From assembly GCA_033577755.1 (NCBI GenBank), contig JAVQXV010000015.1, positions 1 through 34,395 on the forward strand: DNA of 34,395 bases, in the 5' to 3' direction. The notes below the pieces were generated by a model. The model did not search any database. It was not told where the DNA came from and was given only the letters and a program-made list of their open reading frames with translations. Origin of the DNA: JANWXR01 sp033577755. Its GTDB lineage: Bacteria; Chloroflexota; Anaerolineae; Anaerolineales; UBA6663. Both the position numbers and the translations under genes were made by a program. Each line of letters starts with the position of its first letter. Position 1 is the first letter of the stretch. This document shows positions 1-7,656 of the stretch, one piece after another.

Positions 1-10
1 AGCAGCTCCC

Positions 11-2086
11 TTACGAACCGCCGGGCGCGATGGGGCTAACGCGCAAAATCAACAAACCCCTGCCCGCTCCGGCGACGTAGAGATAATCTCCATCCGCCAC
101 GATTCTCTCACCTCCGAAGTCGGAGATGCCCACTTCGCGCGGTTGCGTCGGATCGGAGATGTCCACTACGCTCAGGCCATCGGTTCCCACCACATAAACG
201 TATCCCCCGGCAACCGTCAGTCCTCTGTTTCCACGCGAAAGCGTCAGCGTGGCAATGGGACGCAACTCGGCGGGTGCGGCAAATTCATAAACTAACAGTT
301 CCGCCAGGAAAGGTTCTACCGCAGACTCGCGGAGCAAATAGACATGCTGCCCCTCCACCTCTATCGCCAAGTAACGTGCCTGCTCTGGAGGATCCAAAGC
401 CATTTCGCCTACCTTGCGCAGCGATTGGGCATCGGCAATGTTCACAATTTCCATCAAGGCGTACGTGCCAAGCAGCGCATAATGCTCTGTCAGTGCAAGC
501 CAAGTGTAGTCACCCCCAGAAACCTGAAGCGCGCTCACCAGCCGAGGTGCCATCGGATCGGCAATGTCGTAGAGGGATAGACGACTACCTGTTATCCATG
601 CCGGGCTAGGATGGATTAGGTAGACAGACTCGCCCCTCACCGCGAGCGGACCACTGCCCAGTTCCTCAACCTTAGCCAGCAGCTTAGGTTGCTGTGCTTG
701 GCGCACATCCACGACGGCAAAACCTGTGTTCCACAGCCCAAGAACGGCGTAACCATCCGTGAGATAGATTTGGTCAGGGGCGCCTATCTCCTCAAGCGTG
801 CTGGTCAACTCAGGGGTATTTGGATTATGAACATCGAAGACGTGAAATGTCCGGTCTCCATCTACCCCGTACGCCACACCATTGGCTACAGCCACGGCTG
901 CCACGCGGCTTACGGCCCGGTATTCGCCCACCGTCTCCCAGGGCGGCCCCACCAAGACCTGCAAGCCCATTTCGTTCGCGAGATAGAGCAAGCCGCCTTG
1001 AACGACCATCCCCCGTCCGGCGCCCTTCATGTCGCGCGGCAAGTTCAGCGCGGTCAAGGCCTTCGGCTTTGCCGGATTGGATATGTCCAATACACTCACC
1101 GTCCGAGGGCAAATGGCCACAATATCACAATAGATATTGCTACTGACCAGCACATAGTTGCCGGCAATAGCCACATCATTCATCACGATATGCTCTCGAT
1201 ACGAGCTGACGAAACGCGGATGGAATGGATCAGAGACATCTACGATGTGTAAGCCGTGCGTGGCCACAAACGCGTAATCACCTGCGACGGCGATGGCCAG
1301 AGCATGAGGGGTCTTAAGCTCAAGAGAGCCTGTCATCGCCGGCATCGTTGGGGTCGTGAGATCAATCACTTCGAGCACCCAGCTTCCCCCTTGTTGCTTG
1401 TCCGTAACCACATAGGCAAAATGGCCTGCTATGGTGACCGCCATGGCCTGTCCCTGAGTCTGAAATCTCTGCACCAAGCGCGGTGTTTCTGGCGTACGCA
1501 CGTCAATAATGATCAGGCCGGCCTCTCCACCGGCCACATAAGCATACTCCTCGGCCACTGCCACTCCATAAGCCGGCTGCTCCAGCTTTAGCGCGCCTAC
1601 CAGGGGGAGCCGGTCAGGATCAGAGATGTTCAACACCGAGAGGGCAGAGCCTTCGGTGAGGACAAAGGCGTAGTCGCCTACAAGCACCACGCTGTTGACC
1701 ACACCTGGCAGAGGCTCGCTCTGGACAAGCGCACGCGGGATGGATGGATCAGAGATCGCTATGGCGACTAGCCGTAGACCGACGCCAAGATACACTGTTT
1801 GCCCCCGCATCGCCAGAGCTTTAGAAGCGCCTCCGATGTGGCCGACAAGTTCTAGGTTGACTTCAGGATGCGCTGTCGGTGTGGGCGCAGGGACAAGAGC
1901 AAATGTTGGCGATGCGGGAGCTGTCGCACTCGACCTTGGGGGAAGGAATGGTGTTGTCGGAGAGCTCGTCGGTATGGCGGGGGCAGTAGTTGTGGCTAGC
2001 GGCGAGCTCTGACAGCCGAACATCACCAGGCTCAGGAAAAGCGAGGCGACGAGTGGGTACTTGCGCAGCTGGAAGAGCCAACTCAC
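11..2086 (-). CDS. LVIVD-repeat beta-propeller lipoprotein
   Basis: Predicted surface lipoprotein made almost wholly of LVIVD-type propeller blades; repeated units include VVDISDPTQPREVG, IIDVRTPETPRLV and VLNISDPDRLP. I place the start at the GTG at 2086, which gives a lipoprotein signal (KYPLVASLFLSLVMFGC, Cys as lipidation site). The open frame runs further upstream to 2176, but that stretch is the frameshifted relic of a Tat signal sequence homologous to the one at 5021. A Ser/Thr/Pro/Ala-rich linker follows the Cys before the propeller. Its last ~200 nt are nearly identical to 6183-6400, where the same gene tail lies 14 nt upstream of mauE, so mauE probably lies just left of this window. 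The binding partner and function are unknown. MauB, the large subunit of methylamine dehydrogenase, is also a propeller, but I see no sequence link to it. Confidence 0.8.
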   Translation of the reverse strand: MSWLFQLRKYPLVASLFLSLVMFGCQSSPLATTTAPAIPTSSPTTPFLPPRSSATAPASPTFALVPAPTPTAHPEVNLELVGHIGGASKALAMRGQTVYLGVGLRLVAIAISDPSIPRALVQSEPLPGVVNSVVLVGDYAFVLTEGSALSVLNISDPDRLPLVGALKLEQPAYGVAVAEEYAYVAGGEAGLIIIDVRTPETPRLVQRFQTQGQAMAVTIAGHFAYVVTDKQQGGSWVLEVIDLTTPTMPAMTGSLELKTPHALAIAVAGDYAFVATHGLHIVDVSDPFHPRFVSSYREHIVMNDVAIAGNYVLVSSNIYCDIVAICPRTVSVLDISNPAKPKALTALNLPRDMKGAGRGMVVQGGLLYLANEMGLQVLVGPPWETVGEYRAVSRVAAVAVANGVAYGVDGDRTFHVFDVHNPNTPELTSTLEEIGAPDQIYLTDGYAVLGLWNTGFAVVDVRQAQQPKLLAKVEELGSGPLAVRGESVYLIHPSPAWITGSRLSLYDIADPMAPRLVSALQVSGGDYTWLALTEHYALLGTYALMEIVNIADAQSLRKVGEMALDPPEQARYLAIEVEGQHVYLLRESAVEPFLAELLVYEFAAPAELRPIATLTLSRGNRGLTVAGGYVYVVGTDGLSVVDISDPTQPREVGISDFGGERIVADGDYLYVAGAGRGLLILRVSPIAPGGS

Positions 2087-2154
2087 TCTGGCGCACAGGC
2101 TGAACCCAGGTGGTGATATCAACGATAAGCGCTCTTTCAAAATGCAGGACGACA

Positions 2155-2205
2155 CCGCCCCACCCAGCACACCCAACGCCTTGATGAACTGTCACCGATC
2201 CACAT
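2155..2205 (-). pseudogene. Frameshifted Tat-signal start (relic)
   Basis: The minus strand from ATG 2205 matches the start of the Tat gene at 5021, but lacks one base near codon 3, so the RR-containing signal is out of frame. The shared nucleotide match continues through FIKALGVLGG-encoding sequence to about 2155. The downstream LVIVD gene therefore appears to have lost its original Tat signal and now uses its own lipoprotein signal. Confidence 0.7.
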
Positions 2206-2244
2206 CGCCTGGCCTCCCGGTTGATGCTCAGCACTTTTGCATAC

Positions 2245-2307
2245 AGAATACAACAGTCACTATCTAATCACTATCTAACGCGCCGGCCCCGGCATGTCCC
2301 GTACAAT
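2245..2307. promoter_or_regulatory. Divergent promoter with 11-bp direct repeat (copy A)
   Basis: TATCTAAT at 2261-2268 and TATCTAAC at 2272-2279 are direct repeats exactly 11 bp apart. Ten bp beyond them on the minus strand is a -10-like TATTCT (2250-2245) for the leftward gene. To the right, TACAAT (2302-2307) is a -10 for the rightward regulator relic at 2337. Direct repeats with 11-bp period placed 8-10 bp from a -10 are the known operator layout of SARP/AfsR activators. The same arrangement is conserved at 5061-5123. Confidence 0.5.
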
Positions 2308-2336
2308 ATTGAAAGTAGATTCAGAAGGCGGAGCCT

Positions 2337-2376
2337 ATGCTCATGCTGCGTCTCCTGGGGACGGTCGAAGTTTCCC
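2337..2376 (+). pseudogene. AfsR/SARP-type regulator, N-terminal stub (copy A)
   Basis: ATG at 2337 opens a frame reading MLMLRLLGTVEVSL, the typical first strand of the AfsR/SARP DNA-binding domain. After about 13 codons it runs into the 3' end of the opposing lipoprotein gene and all similarity stops. The upstream ribosome binding region (AGAAGGCGG) and promoter are retained. It matches the longer stub at 5152. Confidence 0.65.
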
Positions 2377-3369
2377 TCAGGGAACCTGATTTAGCTTTCG
2401 GGTCGCCAAGTCAAACTCCCACCTCTGCCACCCCTCGTCGAAAAGCGTTATCCGATCTGGCGCGCCCCACTCCAAATATCTAAAAGAAGGGGTCTTGGAC
2501 TCCAGCAGCAAAGTGGCTTGGAGGTTGCCAAGGTCAAGCCGCACGAGGTAGGACGTGCCAAAAGGATAACATTCGAACTGGGTCTGCACATAGACCAGGG
2601 CCTGCCCATCTGGCGACCAGGCAATCGCCCCTAGAGTGGCGGTCGGGATCATTGGCGGAATAATAGCGATTTCACCCCGATCGAGGCTCCAAAGAGCGAT
2701 TTCGTTGCTTGCCTTGATCGCTGCCAAAGCGGTTTTATCAGGAGAAAATGGCCCCGCAGGTACTGCTTCTATCAGGCCCGTTGCGACGTCAACGCGGCTC
2801 ACCGATCGTCGCCAATGACAATCGCCCCCATCCGGCGCACCGCTTCGCTCATCGGTAAAGTAAAAATAGCGGCTATTGGGCGACCAGGCTAAACCACCAA
2901 AACCATAAAAGCCTAGACCGCCACAAGCTAAAACTTGGTCGGCTACAACACGTATCCTGCCATCTGTCTGGATAACACGCAGTTGTTCATAAGCCGTAGC
3001 GTCCGGGCCCGGTTCGACCCGAACACAGTCGTAAATGACAACCTCGACGCGCCACTGCCGATCCGGTGATGGATAGGTTGCGAAGGTTGTCGGTTGAACG
3101 GTTGCTACTATGGCTTGAATGACAGCGGTTTGGCTGGCACTGAAATTGGGCGTGGGAGTAACGGTAGGCGTACTCGTCAGTGCCATCGTAGTCGCCGTCG
3201 CCGACGCGATTAATTGTGGAGTCAATTTGGGCCGCTCGGTGGCAGTGAGGTCAGGGGCCTCTTGCGAAGCGTGAAATGGTCGTGCAGTATCTATGGCAGT
3301 CGCTTGAGTCACACAAGAAGTTAGAAATAGAGCAACGAAGAATGCTTTCAATAAGACCCTGGTCTTCAT
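2377..3369 (-). CDS. TolB/PD40-like propeller lipoprotein
   Basis: Start chosen at ATG 3369 because it gives a clean lipoprotein signal (MKTRVLLKAFFVALFLTSC, lipidation Cys 19); the open frame continues upstream without further signal. A Thr/Pro-rich linker (about residues 20-80) is followed by a WD40/TolB-like propeller with motifs such as LAWSPNSRYFYFTDE and AIAWSPDGQALVYVQ. Six or so Cys residues are scattered in the propeller. It lies downstream of the M23-like gene at 3597 with a 227-nt gap, in the same order as the pair at 9057/7657. The stop abuts a truncated regulator stub, which marks a recombination boundary. Function unknown; probably an outer-face binding or scaffold protein. Confidence 0.75.
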   Translation of the reverse strand: MKTRVLLKAFFVALFLTSCVTQATAIDTARPFHASQEAPDLTATERPKLTPQLIASATATTMALTSTPTVTPTPNFSASQTAVIQAIVATVQPTTFATYPSPDRQWRVEVVIYDCVRVEPGPDATAYEQLRVIQTDGRIRVVADQVLACGGLGFYGFGGLAWSPNSRYFYFTDERSGAPDGGDCHWRRSVSRVDVATGLIEAVPAGPFSPDKTALAAIKASNEIALWSLDRGEIAIIPPMIPTATLGAIAWSPDGQALVYVQTQFECYPFGTSYLVRLDLGNLQATLLLESKTPSFRYLEWGAPDRITLFDEGWQRWEFDLATRKLNQVP

Positions 3370-3596
3370 AGCACGTCTGCACTTTGAGTGGCGCTCCATC
3401 CATATTTCTCGCTTGACCATCTGTTGGAAGGCGGCCGCTGGATGCTTCCAACGGAACGGTTACTCTGACAGCATTGCCAAAGCCTACTTGCCCTGCTCCT
3501 ACAAATTTGCCAAAGTCCAGTTGGAAGATATCGCTCAGAACACAAGCGAACTATGAGCGCTCGAGCTACATGTCACCTTCCTTGTGGATACTGTGC

Positions 3597-4277
3597 TCAC
3601 TGTGGCGGACAAAGATCCGGGCCAGTGAAGCGGTAGATCCACTGGCTATACGACAACGGTGTGTCATATGGCCAACTATTTCTTGTGCCATTTGAACTAC
3701 ATGCCATATGAAGATGAATCCCACTGTAACATCCGTTGCATGGGGCTCCACAGTCCTGGTTACCGAGATAACCTAGGATCAGGCCGTTCGGGTCATTGTA
3801 AACGCCGTTAGCAATTCGATTACGCAGGTGTCCGTAAAAGACGGTTCCAAGCAGTTGACCAGTGGCGCCATAATTGCAATACAGTTCTACCCTTAAGCCT
3901 TCATCCACCCACGCGAATCCAGGTAGCGGGGGAGGAAAACGACACAGACCATCTCCGTTGTTGACAGGATCAAACGCGGGATCGTTGTTCCGTCCGGTTT
4001 TGACAGTTCGAATACTCGCAATGCTGGCTGTGCACCTAAGCCTGACAGCTGTGTTTGCAGCGCCCCCGATGTCTGCCGCACAACACAAACCATCTATACC
4101 GGCGCAATGTGGACAAGCGGCACCCGGAGTGTTGCAGCTCTGTTGGCTGCCGCACGTTGTGCATTGATTTGTGACCCGGTTCAGACAATCATTGTTCATG
4201 TCACATCGGCTGTTGTAACAACTCAGTGCCCAGCCGCGAGCGCCCATGAACGGTACATAGATGTAGTAAAAGGCCAT
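3597..4277 (-). CDS. Cys-rich M23-like (LytM-fold) protein
   Basis: 226 residues. The N-terminal half is unusually Cys-rich (roughly residues 20-70, with CDMNNDC, CTTCG and CCAADIGG). The C-terminal half resembles the LytM/M23 peptidase core: VFYGHLRNRIANG, LILGYLGN and GIHLHM, with His188 and His190 as the HxH motif. The first zinc motif of M23 enzymes (HxxxD) is only partly present: the Asp is there in DIGG, but Cys stands four residues before it. Activity is therefore uncertain. No signal peptide or membrane segment is visible, which is odd for this family. A good ribosome binding site (AGAGGAAAG) precedes ATG 4277. A paralogue with a nonsense codon lies at 9057-9632. Confidence 0.6.
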   Translation of the reverse strand: MAFYYIYVPFMGARGWALSCYNSRCDMNNDCLNRVTNQCTTCGSQQSCNTPGAACPHCAGIDGLCCAADIGGAANTAVRLRCTASIASIRTVKTGRNNDPAFDPVNNGDGLCRFPPPLPGFAWVDEGLRVELYCNYGATGQLLGTVFYGHLRNRIANGVYNDPNGLILGYLGNQDCGAPCNGCYSGIHLHMACSSNGTRNSWPYDTPLSYSQWIYRFTGPDLCPPQ

Positions 4278-4334
4278 GTATCACTTTCCTCTCTTAAGAT
4301 GTGTGTTTATCCGACAGCGAGACCTTCGATAAGC

Positions 4335-5021
4335 TCATTCGATTAATGTGAGAGAACGAATAATCAAATCAGAACGCAGCTGAATTGTCAGGGTTTGAAT
4401 TACCAATGTGTAAAGAATATCCTTCATTATCCAATGATAGCTATGGCCAGAATCTTCGGCTACCCAAACACCCGGAACAGGCAAAAAGTCGACTTTTTTG
4501 ACCTCACTACTGGGGCCGCCAACTTCGACCGGCATATTTGACCAAATTGGATACGGGCGATAGAAATCAAATTCAGCCCAAAGTGATACAGCGCATTCTT
4601 GGCCAAAGCCTTGTGAGTCTTCGAGATCGAAGCAAAGCGTCACACTATGTGCATCACCCCAGCCATGACTGAGACAATAGGCGCCGGCAAACTTAAGCCC
4701 TGAAGGTACAGAGCCAAGTGTAAAAAGAGGTCGGTGTATGCTTCTGGCCAAGTCAAGGGCGCTCGTAAAATACTTTGTTGAAGCAGTGACAGGTTGACCA
4801 TCAAGACCACACACGTTCGGAGCACCATATTGAGGCACCTTAACTATTTCCGGCACGGGCGCCCCCTCTGGCAGCAACAAGAAGCCCCCATACAACTCCG
4901 CCCCCGGCGGCAAGTCTGCCCGCGGGGCCGCCGCCTGCGCCCGCCCCAGCCGGTGGAGCGGCGCCGCCACCACCCCGCCCAGCACGCCCAACGCCTTGAT
5001 GAACTGTCGCCGGTTCCACAT
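4335..5021 (-). CDS. Tat-exported protein of unknown function
   Basis: 228 residues from ATG 5021, chosen because it places a twin-arginine signal at the very N-terminus (NRRQFIKALGVLGG, then an Ala-rich AQA cleavage region) and has GGGAGG 9 nt upstream. The mature part has four Cys and no family I recognise. Its C-terminal segment WIMKDILYTL is matched by the relic at 9697-9809 (WIEDDILYTL), so a second copy once existed. It sits at the head of the Tat, M23-like, lipoprotein gene order. The promoter to its right carries the SARP-like repeats. Confidence 0.7.
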   Translation of the reverse strand: MWNRRQFIKALGVLGGVVAAPLHRLGRAQAAAPRADLPPGAELYGGFLLLPEGAPVPEIVKVPQYGAPNVCGLDGQPVTASTKYFTSALDLARSIHRPLFTLGSVPSGLKFAGAYCLSHGWGDAHSVTLCFDLEDSQGFGQECAVSLWAEFDFYRPYPIWSNMPVEVGGPSSEVKKVDFLPVPGVWVAEDSGHSYHWIMKDILYTLVIQTLTIQLRSDLIIRSLTLIE

Positions 5022-5060
5022 CGCCTGGCCTCCCGGTTGATGCTCAGCACTTTGGCAACC

Positions 5061-5123
5061 AGGATACACCAGTCACTATCTAATCATTATCTAATGCGCC
5101 GACCCAGGCATGTCCCATATAAT
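5061..5123. promoter_or_regulatory. Divergent promoter with 11-bp direct repeat (copy B)
   Basis: TATCTAAT occurs at 5077-5084 and again at 5088-5095, 11 bp apart. On the minus strand a -10-like TATCCT (5066-5061) follows after 10 bp and would serve the Tat gene with a leader of about 33 nt. On the plus strand a perfect TATAAT (5118-5123) serves the regulator stub at 5152, with no recognisable -35, as expected for an activator-dependent promoter. The layout is conserved with copy A at 2245-2307 although the flanking genes differ. Confidence 0.55.
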
Positions 5124-5151
5124 TCCAACGTAGATTCAGAAGGCGGCGCCC

Positions 5152-5271
5152 ATGCTCGTGCTGCGTCTCCTGGGGACGGTCGAAGTCCGCCTCAACGAAC
5201 AGCCGCTCACCGCCATCGAGCGCTCGCCCCGGCTGGCCGAAATCCTGGCCTGCCTGGCGCTCGAACGCCGG
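5152..5271 (+). pseudogene. AfsR/SARP-type regulator, N-terminal fragment (copy B)
   Basis: Reads MLVLRLLGTVEVRLNEQPLT, then RLAEILACLALERR, which is the start of an AfsR/SARP-type winged-helix domain. After about codon 40 the frame stays open but the sequence is antisense to a truncated mauD and no longer regulator-like. Full-length members of this family run to several hundred residues or more, so this is a broken gene. Its promoter and AGAAGGCGG ribosome binding region remain. Confidence 0.7.
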
Positions 5272-5324
5272 CGCGCCGCACAGCGCCCCAATGGCATGGC
5301 CGGCCAGCGCCGAGACGATGCCCA

Positions 5325-5585
5325 TCATCGCCATCGGCAGGCTGCTCGTGCAGGGGCACCTACGGCGATGCGCGCGACATGCTCATGGATCAGCCCAATG
5401 GCTGGGACGCGAGGCCCGTCCGGGGCGCCGTCTTCTCCAGATCGGGCCGGCTTTTTGTGGCGCTCCACCGCCTCCAGCCGCGCATGCAAGGTCTCGATCT
5501 CCCGCGCCAGGAGCAAGACCACCGCCGCCCCGCCCAACACCAGCAGCCACAAGACCACGTAGCTGACAAGCCAGATACCGGTCAT
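5325..5585 (-). pseudogene. mauD: MauD-like protein, truncated
   Basis: ATG 5585 overlaps the mauE stop (ATGA). The first ~45 residues look like MauD: MTGIWLVSYVVLWLLVLGG, a single membrane anchor, then a charged helix (REIETLHARLEAVE). MauD proteins are about 200 residues with a thioredoxin-like periplasmic domain and a CxxC pair. Here the frame stops after 86 residues, before any thioredoxin fold or CxxC, where it collides with the regulator fragment. Probably nonfunctional. Confidence 0.6.
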
Positions 5586-6178
5586 CGTCTCACCTCCATG
5601 TGAACCAAGCGCCGCATCTGCCGGCCAAGCAGCACCAGCATGAGCAGGCCACACAACGTCAGCGCAAAGGGCAACCCTCGATCTGCAAGGACCAGCTCCA
5701 GCAACAGGTAAGCCAGACCCTGCCCCAGCCAGCCGGCCACGAGCGGGTGATCCTGACCCCATATCGCCGGCGGCAGCGCCAGCAGCATCAATCCCAGGTT
5801 GCGCGCGATCAGCCGGCCGCTGATCTTCTGCGAATGCCGTGCGCCGCCGCAGCCGCAGTTCAGGTCTTTTCGTCCCCGGCGCAGGTTGATACCCACAGCC
5901 AGGATGAAGGTGAACAGCAACAGCGCGCTCAGCGCCGCCGCCACTCTTGTGCCCACGCCGAGCACGAGCATCAGGCCCAGCGCCAGTTCCAGCCAGGGCA
6001 GGACGACGGCAAAGCGGCGCGCCCAGCGTTGGGGGAGGATGTGATAGTCCAGAACGATGGCGACAAAGGCGCGACGATCGCGCAGCTTGCCGAAGGCGGA
6101 GAACAGGAAGACCGCAGCCAGCAGCCAGCGCGCCAAAATCAGAAGAGAGGGGTGCTGAATCCAAGCCAGGGCGTTCAT
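5582..6178 (-). CDS. mauE: MauE/DoxX-family redox membrane protein
   Basis: 198-residue polytopic membrane protein with at least four hydrophobic segments. Diagnostic features are the first helix with FLFSAFGKLRD and the loop INLRRGRKDLNCGCGG, whose CxC motif is typical of the MauE family. MauE works with MauD in maturation of methylamine dehydrogenase, and related proteins serve disulfide handling outside the membrane. It overlaps the truncated mauD by 4 nt and lies 14 nt downstream of an LVIVD gene tail, indicating an original LVIVD-mauE-mauD operon. No methylamine dehydrogenase subunit is recognisable here, so the substrate is unknown. Cys-rich neighbours (3597, 9057) are plausible clients. 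Confidence 0.75.
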   Translation of the reverse strand: MNALAWIQHPSLLILARWLLAAVFLFSAFGKLRDRRAFVAIVLDYHILPQRWARRFAVVLPWLELALGLMLVLGVGTRVAAALSALLLFTFILAVGINLRRGRKDLNCGCGGARHSQKISGRLIARNLGLMLLALPPAIWGQDHPLVAGWLGQGLAYLLLELVLADRGLPFALTLCGLLMLVLLGRQMRRLVHMEVRR

Positions 6179-6192
6179 CGGAAGCAGCTCCC

Positions 6193-6420
6193 TTACGAAC
6201 CGCCGGGCGCGATGGGGCTAACGCGCAAAATCAACAAGCCCCTGCCCGCTCCGCCGACGTAGAGATAATCTCCATCCGTCACAATCTTCCCGCCTCCGAC
6301 ATCGGAGCCCCCACTTCGCGAGGCTGCGCAGGGTCGGAGATGTCCACTACACTTAGTCCATCGCTTCCCAACACGTAAGCATAGTCTCCTACCAGGATCA
6401 TATCTTGGCCGCCGTGTGAG
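6193..6420 (-). pseudogene. LVIVD-propeller gene, 3' fragment with frameshift
   Basis: Nearly identical to the 3' end of the gene at 11-2086. About 35 codons (VGDYAYVLGSDGLSVVDISD...) lie in one frame and the last ~30 (DGDYLYVGGAGRGLLILRV...) in another. Alignment with the intact copy places a single missing base near 6300. The upstream part of the gene is gone; at about 6420 the sequence switches to the 3' end of a different lipoprotein gene, which is read in another frame. A recombination scar. Confidence 0.75.
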
Positions 6421-7576
6421 AGCGGCACAGAATTGCATCGGCGCTTTGTGAGAGCACCGCCCCACAGGTTGTCTGTCCGAGCGTTACTTGGAGATTGGCA
6501 GAAACATTCTGTTCCATATCAATCAGGAGGTCGCCGGCAAGGATCCACCGCCCAGAGCTCGAGATGAACGTTTCCCCAAGATCGCCGCTGCCTTTGCCCA
6601 GACCTTCACCAACTACGAATCTGGCAAAGCCTCCGGTTTGGACATCATAGCGATAGACATCACCACAGGGCTCAAGAACCTCTCCTGTCTTAGCGCAAGG
6701 GCTATCGTCAGCCTCTACCAGTCCGGCCCACGACCAGAAGGCAACCCATCTGCCATTCGAAGAGATAGCCGGCTCGAGGCTGTAGCCGAAATCATCGGGT
6801 TTTCTCGACCCCTGGCTGACCAAAGTATATGCTCCCGTGCTCACCTCATAGAGATACACATTCCATGTGTCCTGCGCCTGAGCATTACTCAGGTATCGCG
6901 CCGTGGACTGAAAGACGACATACCCGCCATCGGCGGAGAGACTCGCATGTTGGCTCGCGCCCGCCAAAGCAGGCATTACAGGATTGGTCAGGTTGTAAAT
7001 CTTGTTGGCTTTCAGGTCATTTAGAAAGATGTGCGAGTCCGGGTGGGTGTTTTCAGTGAGATTATCGGCAGACGAGGTGAATACGACGCGCTCGCCGTCA
7101 GCGCTAACTGCTCGGCGCGTGAGGTGGCTGTCTCGGTTCGCAAGCTCGCCTGATGCGGAGGCGCTGACCACGCGAAACTCCCCCGACCGAACGTCATAGC
7201 GCACGATCTGGAAGCAGAGCCTGAACTCCTCTTCGCCGGTGTTGCAGCTGGGAGCACCTTCACCGAGGATAGCAGGAGAATTCGTTGTAAACACGACAAA
7301 TCGGCCATCTGCACTCACCGAGGGGAACAGGCTGGCATATTCGCCTGATGGCCGTTGCGCCGGGGATGTTTCAGCCGTTGCGGTCGTCGTCGAAGTCGCG
7401 ACAGCGTCCGGAAACACGCTTGTCAACTCCGCCGTGCCTTGAGTCAGCGCTGACCTCGGGCTCGCCTGGTGTTCAGGGGTGTAGTCGGCTGGGATAGTTG
7501 CCCGGATGGTCGCGCAGGCGATGAGAGTGCTCACCAGCAGAGCGGCAGTGATGATTACACCTAAAGGCAGCCGCAT
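6398..7576 (-). CDS. PD40/TolB-like propeller lipoprotein
   Basis: 392 residues. Lipoprotein signal MRLPLGVIITAALLVSTLIAC (Cys 21), a Thr/Ala-rich linker, then TolB/PD40-like blades with repeated SADGRFVVFTTNS, SADGERVVFTSS, SADGGYVVFQST and SSNGRWVAFWS motifs. The final ~10 codons overlap the LVIVD fragment in a different frame, so the original C-terminus may have been replaced. Third gene of a likely operon from 9632, 80 nt below the lipoprotein at 7657. Function unknown; a cell-surface propeller. Confidence 0.75.
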   Translation of the reverse strand: MRLPLGVIITAALLVSTLIACATIRATIPADYTPEHQASPRSALTQGTAELTSVFPDAVATSTTTATAETSPAQRPSGEYASLFPSVSADGRFVVFTTNSPAILGEGAPSCNTGEEEFRLCFQIVRYDVRSGEFRVVSASASGELANRDSHLTRRAVSADGERVVFTSSADNLTENTHPDSHIFLNDLKANKIYNLTNPVMPALAGASQHASLSADGGYVVFQSTARYLSNAQAQDTWNVYLYEVSTGAYTLVSQGSRKPDDFGYSLEPAISSNGRWVAFWSWAGLVEADDSPCAKTGEVLEPCGDVYRYDVQTGGFARFVVGEGLGKGSGDLGETFISSSGRWILAGDLLIDMEQNVSANLQVTLGQTTCGAVLSQSADAILCRSHTAAKI

Positions 7577-7656
7577 TATCGAAGGCCAAGACGTGACTCT
7601 CGCCAGAAGCTCTTAGCAGACCTGCAGCGCTCCAATCTAGCACCAATCAATCGCAA

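Noticed and set aside
3409..3555. Plus-strand open frame ending NTSEL
   Set aside because: About 45 codons with no start signal, ribosome binding site or family resemblance; could be chance.
5325..6164. 279-codon minus-strand ORF across mauE
   Set aside because: Only its last 86 codons (from 5585) resemble a protein family; the rest is an out-of-frame reading of mauE.
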